Source: Sphingomonas sp. CCH10-B3 (lineage in GTDB: Bacteria; Pseudomonadota; Alphaproteobacteria; Sphingomonadales; Sphingomonadaceae). Taken from it: DNA of 64,000 nucleotides. The notes beneath the pieces are model-generated. The model ran no database searches. It worked only from the letters and a program-made list of their open reading frames with translations, and was not told where the DNA came from. This document shows, in pieces, positions 46,054-53,178 of this stretch (within the stretch, counting starts at the first letter, position 1; each line of letters opens with the position of its first letter). The stretch lies in the NCBI RefSeq assembly GCF_001556185.1, contig NZ_LSIJ01000058.1, positions 1 to 64,000 of the forward strand, read 5' to 3'. The position numbers and the translations under genes were made by a program.

Positions 46054-46728
46054 ATGACACTTCAAGCCCGACTCGACGCCTTCAAAGCCGACTTCCGTGC
46101 TGGCAAGGCACCGTACAACGTCCCTGCCTCGGTGATCGCGACGATGGAGCGGGGCACCAGCGAGCTTATTGCGAGCGGTGCCGCGGGTCGGGCGTTGAAG
46201 GCCGGGGACATTGCCCCCGACTTCACGCTGCCCGCTGCCGACGGCATGCTGGTGTCGTCACGCGATCTGCTGGTCCTCGGGCCGTTGATCGTCAGCTTCT
46301 ATCGCGGCGTCTGGTGCCCCTATTGCAACATGGAGTTGCAGGCGCTGCAGGCCGTGCTGCCAGCTTTTCGCGAGGCCGGCGCGCACCTGATCGCGATTTC
46401 GCCGCAGACCCGGCCGAACAGCCGCAAGTCGATCCGCGAAAACCGCCTCGATTTCCCGATCCTGTCGGACGCGGGGAACGACGTGGCGGCGGCATTCGGC
46501 CTGCGCTTCCAGCTGCCCGACTATCTGGTCGACCTCTACAAGCAGCTCGGGAACGACCTGCCGGGTGTCAACGGCGATGCCAGCTGGACGCTGCCGATGC
46601 CGGCCCGGTTCGTGATCGGGCGCGAAGGAGTGATCCGCTACGCCGAGGTCAACCCCGACTATACCCGGCGCCCCGAGCCCGCCGATATGCTGCCGGCGGT
46701 GCGTGCGGCATCGCTGATCTGGAGCTGA
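46054..46728 (+). CDS. Peroxiredoxin-like AhpC/TSA family protein
   Basis: A 224-residue thioredoxin-fold protein. An N-terminal helical extension (about 55 residues) precedes IAPDFTLPAADGMLVSS. The active site is FYRGVWCPYCNMEL, with the CPYC pair in place of the usual TxxC of peroxiredoxins. The ATG at 46054 follows AAGGAG. It would reduce peroxides or act as a thiol oxidoreductase in the cytoplasm. It follows the oxocamphor-hydrolase-like gene by 40 bases. A similar protein with the same CPYC motif is at 59397. Confidence 0.88.
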   Translation: MTLQARLDAFKADFRAGKAPYNVPASVIATMERGTSELIASGAAGRALKAGDIAPDFTLPAADGMLVSSRDLLVLGPLIVSFYRGVWCPYCNMELQALQAVLPAFREAGAHLIAISPQTRPNSRKSIRENRLDFPILSDAGNDVAAAFGLRFQLPDYLVDLYKQLGNDLPGVNGDASWTLPMPARFVIGREGVIRYAEVNPDYTRRPEPADMLPAVRAASLIWS

Positions 46729-46829
46729 TCCGGCGGCGCCGCCGCTCGCGTCAGCTGTCCAGAGTGGGCTGACATTCCTTCCCAACCAGGCCCCCGGCTC
46801 AGGGGCCCATTTCTTCCGGAGTATCGACC

Positions 46830-47447
46830 ATGATCGACGTCTATGCCTTTTCCACGCCGAACAGCGTGAAGGTTCCCATCGCGCTCGAAGAGATGGGCCT
46901 CGACTATCGCCTGCACGCCGTCAACATCCGCCAGGGCGGACAGAAGGCGCCCGATTTCGTCGCGCTGAACCCGAATGCGAAGGTGCCGGTGCTTGTCGAC
47001 GGCGCGCTGACGCTGACCGAGAGCGCCGCCATTCTGGTCTATCTCGCTGAAAAGACCGGCCAGTTGCTGCCTGCCTCGGGCGAAGGCCGTGCGCGCGTGT
47101 TCGAGCAGCTGTTTTTCCACGCCTCGGGGCTCGGGCCGGCCTTCGGCAATGCCGGCTTTTTCCGCAAATTCGCGCCCGAGCCGATCCCGCTCGCGATCGA
47201 TCGCTTTGGCGGCGAAGCGCAGCGGATCATCGGCTTGCTCGACGATCTCCTCGGCCGTCAGCGTTTTGTCGCGGGCGACGAGCTGAGCATCGCCGATGTC
47301 GCCCACTTCGGCTGGCTGTGGCGGCGGCAGTTCGCCGAGGTCTCGGTCGAGGGTGCGGCCAATGTCCAGCGCTACATCGCCGAGCTTGAGGCCCGCCCCG
47401 CGTTCCAGCGCGGGATCGCGCGGACGATGGCGCTGGCAGAGGGCTGA
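46830..47447 (+). CDS. Glutathione S-transferase family protein
   Basis: A 205-residue protein with the thioredoxin-like N-terminal domain (YAFSTPNSVKVPIALEEMGLDYRLHAV, LNPNAKVPVLVD with the cis-proline, TLTESAAILVYLAEK with the Glu-Ser pair that binds glutathione). The helical C-terminal domain includes FVAGDELSIADVAHFGWL. It belongs to the YfcG/YghU-like group by the pattern SAAILVYLAEKTGQLLP. Detoxification of electrophiles or peroxide handling is likely. Its stop is 4 bases before the SDR gene. Confidence 0.92.
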   Translation: MIDVYAFSTPNSVKVPIALEEMGLDYRLHAVNIRQGGQKAPDFVALNPNAKVPVLVDGALTLTESAAILVYLAEKTGQLLPASGEGRARVFEQLFFHASGLGPAFGNAGFFRKFAPEPIPLAIDRFGGEAQRIIGLLDDLLGRQRFVAGDELSIADVAHFGWLWRRQFAEVSVEGAANVQRYIAELEARPAFQRGIARTMALAEG

Positions 47448-47451
47448 TCGG

Positions 47452-48162
47452 GTGGCACGCAGCATCGTCGTCACCGGTGCCTCAAAAGGCATCGGTCGGG
47501 CAGTCGCTGAGGCGCTTGCCGCGCATGGCTGGCACGTCATCGGTATCGCCCGCAGCGCGCCCGGCGCGTTCCCCGGGGAGTTTCTTGCCACCGATCTGAA
47601 CGATCCGGTCGCGGTGGACGGACTCGCAAGCGGGCTGGCAGCGCGCGGCGACGTGCTGGGCATCGTCAACAATGCGGGTGCGGCCCGCGGAGAAGCATTC
47701 GGCAGTGTCGATGCCGACGCCTTCCTCGATCTGCTCGGGTTCAACCTGCGGCCCGCGCTGGTGCTGACGCAGGCGCTGTTGCCCGCGATGCAGGCCGCGC
47801 GTTTCGGCCGGGTCGTCAATGTCACCAGCCTGGTGACGCGCGGGCTGCCGTTGCGGACAAGCTATGCTGCCGCCAAGGCCGCACTCGAAAGCCTGACGCG
47901 GACGATTGCGATCGAGCAGGCGGCCAATGGCATTACCGCCAATGCGGTTGCGCCCGGCCCGACCGAAACCGAATTGTTCCGCACCAACAATCCGGCGGGC
48001 AGCGATGGCGAGGCGCGCTATCTGGCGCAGGTGCCGATGAACCGACTCGGCACTCCGGCAGAGATTGCGGCCGTCATTGCCTTCCTGGCATCTGACGCAG
48101 CGGGTTTCGTGACAGGCCAGACGATCTCGGTCGATGGCGGCGCGAGCCTCGGTCGCAATTAG
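47452..48162 (+). CDS. Short-chain dehydrogenase/reductase
   Basis: A 236-residue SDR. The GTG at 47452, 4 bases after the GST stop, gives the usual start VARSIVVTGASKGIGRAV, with the cofactor loop TGASKGIG. NNAG is at about residue 75, and the catalytic Ser in VVNVTSLVT and the YAAAK tyrosine/lysine pair are in place. It ends with FVTGQTISVDGGASLG. The lone ATD motif after the second strand and the short length suggest a small-molecule ketone or alcohol as substrate. Co-translation with GST is likely; the substrate may be linked to the beta-diketone hydrolase upstream. Confidence 0.9.
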   Translation: MARSIVVTGASKGIGRAVAEALAAHGWHVIGIARSAPGAFPGEFLATDLNDPVAVDGLASGLAARGDVLGIVNNAGAARGEAFGSVDADAFLDLLGFNLRPALVLTQALLPAMQAARFGRVVNVTSLVTRGLPLRTSYAAAKAALESLTRTIAIEQAANGITANAVAPGPTETELFRTNNPAGSDGEARYLAQVPMNRLGTPAEIAAVIAFLASDAAGFVTGQTISVDGGASLGRN

Positions 48163-48353
48163 CGCGGTGCCGATACCGTCAGATCGGGCATGATCGCGTG
48201 CCACAAATGGACTCGTGCAGCGCCAACGTCTGATGACGGCGCTGATTGGTCCCGATTCGGGTGTAGCTGCCCCCCCTGATTGTTGCTTTTGCCTTCGCAA
48301 GCGCACAATCCGCTCCGAGTTTGGCCAAGTGTCGGCCCGGGGTTGGGGACGTG

Positions 48354-49265
48354 ATGACGCCGCAGAACGAACGACCGTTGTTGCTGCACCCCGAACTGTG
48401 GCGGGGATGGACCGCGACCGAGAGCTCGATTGCGACCGATCCCTGCGTCTTGCGGGGCGGCTTTCTGCGATCGTGGCAGAATACCAGCTCGACCATGTTG
48501 CAGCCGCCGCTCGATCATCATCTGATCGTGCTGCACCAGGGCGGGCCGAAGCGTGTGCGTCGCGACGGGGGCGGGGGCAGCCGGGTGGCTGACGTCGAGC
48601 TGCGCGCGGTCACCACCGCGGAGGCGGGCAGTGCTTATCGCTGGCGCACCGAAGGGCCGATCGCCTTTTCGCACTTCTATGTCCGGCCCGATTATTTCGC
48701 GGCGCTAGTCGGCGAGATGTTCGATCGCGATCCGGCTTCGGTGAGCTTTGCCGAAACGCTTGGCCGTGCCGATCCGCATGCCGCCAACCTCTTTGACTTG
48801 CTGCTGGACCGCCAGCATGACCCCGACTGGGCGCTGTCGGCTGATTTCTACGTCGATGCGCTGTTGATCCGGATGGCAACGACATCGACGTGGGGTGGCG
48901 AGTTTCGGCAATATCGCCGGCTGACGCTGGCGCCGCATGTCGTCACCCGCGTGCGCAATTTCATCCGCAGCAACATCGGCCAGCGCATCACGCTCGAGGA
49001 TCTGGCGGCCGAGGCGGGCTATAGCCGGTTCCATTTCGTGCGGTCGTTCAAGCATAGCACCGGGCTGCCGCCCTATGCCTTTGTGCTGCGCGAGCGCATC
49101 GATGCGGCCCGCGAGCTGCTCGACCACACCAATTTGCCGATCGCCGAAATCGCCCAGCGTTGCGGCTTTTCGACGCACACGCATTTTTCGACGCGCTTTC
49201 GCGAAGTGATTGGCTTGACGCCTGCCGACTACCGCCGCCGGTCGACCGGCGGCGGAGACGACTGA
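48354..49265 (+). CDS. AraC family transcriptional regulator
   Basis: A 303-residue regulator. The C-terminal two helix-turn-helix module (about residues 200-295) reads RITLEDLAAEAGYSRFHFVRSFKHSTGLPPYAFVLRERIDAARELL and IAEIAQRCGFSTHTHFSTRFREVIGLTPADYRRR. The N-terminal half is a possible ligand-binding cupin-like domain. The ATG at 48354 is the last reasonable start; a weak upstream frame begins at 48321. Its last 37 bases are overlapped by the convergent outer-membrane gene at 49229. Confidence 0.9.
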   Translation: MTPQNERPLLLHPELWRGWTATESSIATDPCVLRGGFLRSWQNTSSTMLQPPLDHHLIVLHQGGPKRVRRDGGGGSRVADVELRAVTTAEAGSAYRWRTEGPIAFSHFYVRPDYFAALVGEMFDRDPASVSFAETLGRADPHAANLFDLLLDRQHDPDWALSADFYVDALLIRMATTSTWGGEFRQYRRLTLAPHVVTRVRNFIRSNIGQRITLEDLAAEAGYSRFHFVRSFKHSTGLPPYAFVLRERIDAARELLDHTNLPIAEIAQRCGFSTHTHFSTRFREVIGLTPADYRRRSTGGGDD

Positions 49266-50134
49266 CCCGTCAGAAACCCTGAACGAGCTGCAGGATATAG
49301 CGCTGGCTGAACGTGTTCCGGGGTCACCGGAAACTCGACTCCGCCGAGCAGGAACAGATTGCGGCCGAGATGGGTGCGCATGCCCGGCGTGATGCTGACA
49401 AAGCTGGTGCCGACACCGCGGATCGGCTCGCGCCAGTTGGCCGCGACATACCAGGTCAGGTCGCCGAACGGCGCGCGGCTATGCGGGGTCACGGTCTGGC
49501 CGATCGCGGCATTGAGCACGAAGCTGTCGGGCACGTTGCGCGTCGCGAATTCATAAGCGACGCGACCACGTAGCGAGAATCCGCGACCGACATCGGTCCA
49601 GATGTTCAGCTGCGGCTGGGCGGCGAAGACATTGTTGCCCTGACGCAGCGATCCCGTCGGCAAGCGCCAGCCGACCCCGCCGTTGATCGACAGGTTGCGC
49701 TTTTCGACCAGCATCACCTGTGTGGTCAGCGTGATGTCACCAAAATTGCCGCTGGTCCCTGAGTCCTGGTAGAAGGGGACCTCGATCCCCGCCCACAGGC
49801 GGCGCGAGAAGGGATAATGGAAGCGGCCAAGCACGCCCCAGGAATCTGGCCCGGGACCACTTGTGTAATTCGCCGCGAGGTGGACTTCGCGCGTGAAGAA
49901 GCCGTCGGCGGTGGCGAGCCAGCCCTGCCGCGGGGCGCCGCTGTCGCCATTGGGAACGGGGATCCATTTCTCGCTGAGCTCGGCACCGAAGCGATTGCTG
50001 TCGAGTGGGGTCCACTCGGTCGCGGGCGGGGCAGGCGGAGGCGGCGCATCCTGAGCCATGGCGGCAGCCGAGCTGCCGAACAGCAAAGTCGTGGCAAGCG
50101 CTGCGTTGAAGATGTTGAATTTACTCCGATACAT
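49229..50134 (-). pseudogene. Outer-membrane beta-barrel protein with frameshifted C-terminus
   Basis: As read, 301 residues with a signal peptide (MYRSKFNIFNAALATTLLFG...AMAQ) and many alternating strands typical of transporter-like barrel proteins of the phenol-degradation type. The frame ends in HVQPALYPAARSGFLTGQSSPPPVDRRRstop, a non-barrel tail. One base off, the same DNA encodes FSQRYILQLVQGF and then stop (complement of 49270-49272), the classical terminal strand with C-terminal Phe. A one-base indel near 49305-49312 is therefore likely: either a true frameshift or a sequencing error. Until tested, the gene is best treated as damaged at its very end. Confidence 0.7.
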
Positions 50135-50254
50135 GGTCAAGCCCTCCTCTAGGCGGGATTGATCTATCGCCTCGCGGCTGGGGCTTCTTTCACGGCAGCG
50201 AAGCTTTATCTGCAAATTGCTTTGCCGGACGGCAGCGCGGTGATGCAGACCGGA

Positions 50255-51178
50255 TCAGCGCCCGCGCTGGCGGCGATAGCGACCCGGCGGCGTGCCGATC
50301 GCCTTGGTGAAGGCAGCCGTGAAATGCGACTGGCTGGCAAAGCCGCAGGCGAGCGCCAGCTCGGCAAGCCCCAGATCGCCACCGACCAGCATCGTGCGCG
50401 CACGGTCGAGCCGACGCGATCCGACGAAGTGATAGGGAGTCTCCCCGGTCGCCAGCTTGAACATGCGTGAGAAGTGAAAGGGCGATAGGCCGGCCACTTC
50501 GGCCAGATCGTTCAGGTGTATCGGCTGGTCGAGTCGCGAGTCGATAAACTCGATTACCCGCGCAAGCCGGACCGGCGACAGATAGATGCGGTCCTCTGCC
50601 CCGGTCGATGGCGAGCTGTTCTGGCGCAACAGTGTCGCGCCGACCGCGCGGACAAGGCCCTCGATCATCAGATCAGAGGCAAAGCCCGGCGACCGCAGCT
50701 CGGTTATGCACATCTGGATGAGCTGGCGCAGCCGGTCGTGGCGTTCGCTGGCGATCGGCTGAAGCTCGCCGACGCCCAGATCGGCGGCAACGCGGGCCAT
50801 GTCGGCCTTCGGAATGAACAGCGCAAGCACGCTGTGTTCCCATGGAAATTCCAGGTCGATCGGACAGTGATTGGGGACAAAGCTCACCTGACCGCGCTGC
50901 AAAGGCCGGTCGATGGCGATGTTGCCGATGTGACCCCGGTGACGCCGCGACGCATTGAGATTGACGAGCAGCGTATCGACCGTGGCCACGCTGCCAACGA
51001 CATGGGCCGTCCCCGATGTGCCCACGCTGATCTGGCGCACGGCCTGGAGGCGGTCGCCCGTGCGCGACAACAGCTCGGCATTTGGAATTGCCGAAAAGCG
51101 GATGGAATCATAAGGACTCCCACCGGTGACGGCGTGATGATCACGGACATTGGCCGGCAGGTCCATATGACCTCGCAT
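50255..51178 (-). CDS. AraC family transcriptional regulator
   Basis: A 307-residue regulator with the double helix-turn-helix at about residues 205-300 (PIHLNDLAEVAGLSPFHFSRMFKLATGETPYHFV and LGLAELALACGFASQSHFTAAFTKAIGTPPGRYRR). The N-terminal half looks like the ligand-sensing domain (FVPNHCPIDLEFPWEHSVLALFI). Several starts are possible (51178, 51166, or an upstream ATG at 51280 in non-coding-looking sequence). It sits between the barrel gene and a small YciI-like gene on the same strand. The exported protein/TonB receptor pair at 51938-55362 is divergent and a plausible target. Confidence 0.85.
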   Translation of the reverse strand: MRGHMDLPANVRDHHAVTGGSPYDSIRFSAIPNAELLSRTGDRLQAVRQISVGTSGTAHVVGSVATVDTLLVNLNASRRHRGHIGNIAIDRPLQRGQVSFVPNHCPIDLEFPWEHSVLALFIPKADMARVAADLGVGELQPIASERHDRLRQLIQMCITELRSPGFASDLMIEGLVRAVGATLLRQNSSPSTGAEDRIYLSPVRLARVIEFIDSRLDQPIHLNDLAEVAGLSPFHFSRMFKLATGETPYHFVGSRRLDRARTMLVGGDLGLAELALACGFASQSHFTAAFTKAIGTPPGRYRRQRGR

Positions 51179-51342
51179 GTCGCGGGAGAGGAGCGAACAA
51201 TTCGCCAGCAAAACCTCCCGCCCGAGCGAGGTAATAGCATAACAAAGGCTGCTTGCGGGGGCCGTCCGGCGGCAACCCATTAGATTTGCGCAATATTGCA
51301 ATAGTGCTCGCCCCTGCGTCGGGCGATCGGTCGACTGGCCGG

Positions 51343-51699
51343 CTAGTGTAGCGACGCGACCGGATTGACCAGTCGGAGCATGGAAACCAGCCGGATATCG
51401 GCTTGCGCCAGTCCGGCGGCAACCAGCGGCAGGTGGCTGACATGCGCCTCCATTATCGCCACCGGTTCGGTGCATAGCAACGTCAGTTCGTCCCGCTCGC
51501 GCCCGACGAAGGCCATGACAAACCGTCCATTCATGGCCCAATCGACCAGCGCGTCGAATTCGGCGCGCGAATAAAAGGCGAGTTCTTCCTCGCTTGATCC
51601 GGGAATGCCGCGCAAGGTGACGAGCGTGAGCGGCATCGCCTGCTCACGCTCGCCGGGCCGCATGCTGGCATACCAAGAATGGAACAGATTCCAGGGCAT
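51343..51699 (-). CDS. YciI/muconolactone-isomerase-like small protein
   Basis: A 118-residue protein. The ATG at 51699 is preceded by GGAGG. The last 55 residues (FVMAFVGRERDELTLLCTEPVAIMEAHVSHLPLVAAGLAQADIRLVSML) follow the strand-helix-strand order of small dimeric alpha-beta barrels, in which a short residue pair acts on a ring or lactone. The family assignment is tentative. It lies upstream of the AraC gene and divergent from the exported protein at 51938, with 238 bases between them. Confidence 0.5.
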   Translation of the reverse strand: MPWNLFHSWYASMRPGEREQAMPLTLVTLRGIPGSSEEELAFYSRAEFDALVDWAMNGRFVMAFVGRERDELTLLCTEPVAIMEAHVSHLPLVAAGLAQADIRLVSMLRLVNPVASLH

Positions 51700-51937
51700 T
51701 GGGAGCGATCCTCCAAAGCCCGACATAATCACGATCAAGCATGGCGCGCTATCAGGATGTTGCGCAGCGTTGGGCCGCAAGCCGCATCAAAAAACGCTGA
51801 CGGGCCCATTGCCGCAAGCTTTCGCAAAACAACCTTGCATCGTGAAAGCAAATCGGCGCGCCTTGTGGCGACATGATGCTCAGCGGTCGCCGGGATCTTC
51901 CGGTCGAGTGCCGCATGTCAATTACCGGGAGCAGTCC
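51700..51937. promoter_or_regulatory. Divergent regulatory region
   Basis: These 238 bases lie between the YciI-like gene (- strand) and the exported protein gene (+ strand). They hold no gene. GCAAGCTTTCGCAAAAC (51812-51828) and the nearby TTGCATCGTGAAAGC form loosely similar half-sites that an AraC regulator could use. The ribosome site for the ATG at 51938 is GGGAGCAG. I see no strong promoter hexamers. Confidence 0.35.
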
Positions 51938-53152
51938 ATGTCCAAACTGATCGATACCCGCTTTACCCTGCTGGCCGGAGCGGCCGTGCTGGGTGTTGCC
52001 GTCGCCACGCCCGCGGCAGCCGAAGTCGTCGTCCGCGGCAAGGAAGGCAAGCCCCTGGATGAAGTGCGCCGCGCGCCTGCTTCGATTTATCAGGACCAGC
52101 GCACGATCGTTGCCCAGCCTTCGCCGTCCGAAGTGAAGCCGGAATTTCTGGGTCCGGTGCTGCTGATGAAATCGGCGCATGTCGATCTGGAAAAGGGCAC
52201 CGCCACGCTGCCGCTGCGCAAGGGCAAGCTGAAGGATGGCCGCCCGGTCTGGTTCATCATCACCGACGCGACCGATGAAAACCTCGCCAACCTGCACGGC
52301 GTGAACTACTCGCCGAAAATGGCCTATGCGCTGACCGGTGCGGCGACCCGCCATGCCACCATCGAGAAGGACGGCAGCTTCACGTTCAACGCCGGCTCGG
52401 TGGATTTCAAGCCGGTGCTGTCGATTACCCCCGGGCCGGCTGGTGCCGTGTTCCCGCCCAAGGCTTTCCAGCCGGGCGCGGTGGGCGATGCTGCCTATAC
52501 GCCGATGGTGTATATCGATAACTCGTCCAAGTCGGTGATCCTGAACGCTCCCGTCGTTTCGATGGCAAGCGAGGCCGAACTCAACACCATGTGTGACGGC
52601 AATGCCGACCACAGCAAGGTGCATGACAAGGTGGTGGCGATCTGCCCGCGCGACGAGACCGTCACGCTCAAGCTGACGCTGGGTTATACCTTCGACAAGC
52701 CGATCCAGTATCTGTCGACCGAGGCCAACAATCCGCTGGTGGCGACGCTGGAAAACGCCATCTATGCGCCGGCGCTGCAGGATCTGCCGTTTGCGCTGGA
52801 AGATGCCTCGCCGGGTGAATCGGCCGAGCGCATCGTTGTCGTCGTGAACGGCCCAACCGGTAAGGACAATCCGCACCGCCAGGGTCTGGTGAGCGCGCTG
52901 AGCGGCGAAGGCGGCCCGTTGAACGTGCTCGGCGGCATCCCCACCATCAATCTGGACTATTCGCCGATGTGGCGCATCTTCCCGCTGGTGTGGACCGACG
53001 AGGCGATCCAGAAGGGCTATCGCTATCGCATCACCAGCGCGCTGCAGGCAGCCGAAATGGATACGCGCGGCTTCTTGAAGAGCCTCGACGGTGGTCCGTT
53101 CCGCGCAGTCGGCTTCGTGGTGAACTGCCCGGTCGTCTACCGCATCAACTAA
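51938..53152 (+). CDS. Exported protein of unknown function, partner of the TonB receptor
   Basis: A 404-residue secreted protein with a signal peptide of about 28 residues (LLAGAAVLGVAVATPAAAEV). The mature part starts VVVRGKEGKPLDEVRRAP and is rich in beta strands: LKDGRPVWFIITDATDENLANLHGV, TPMVYIDNSSKSVILNAPVV, and the end FRAVGFVVNCPVVYRIN. One segment, NTMCDGNADHSKVHDKVVAICP, has paired cysteines and histidines that could bind a metal. I recognise no domain. The TonB receptor gene starts 26 bases downstream, so the two are probably one transcript and may capture and process the same ligand. Confidence 0.75.
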   Translation: MSKLIDTRFTLLAGAAVLGVAVATPAAAEVVVRGKEGKPLDEVRRAPASIYQDQRTIVAQPSPSEVKPEFLGPVLLMKSAHVDLEKGTATLPLRKGKLKDGRPVWFIITDATDENLANLHGVNYSPKMAYALTGAATRHATIEKDGSFTFNAGSVDFKPVLSITPGPAGAVFPPKAFQPGAVGDAAYTPMVYIDNSSKSVILNAPVVSMASEAELNTMCDGNADHSKVHDKVVAICPRDETVTLKLTLGYTFDKPIQYLSTEANNPLVATLENAIYAPALQDLPFALEDASPGESAERIVVVVNGPTGKDNPHRQGLVSALSGEGGPLNVLGGIPTINLDYSPMWRIFPLVWTDEAIQKGYRYRITSALQAAEMDTRGFLKSLDGGPFRAVGFVVNCPVVYRIN

Positions 53153-53178
53153 GCTCTGAACGACGATTGGTATAGGCG

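Noticed and set aside
51179..51541. Longer AraC protein starting at 51541 or 51280
   Set aside because: The added sequence overlaps the YciI-like gene region and does not look coding. A GCAATATTGC palindrome sits just before the 51280 ATG, which suggests promoter DNA instead.
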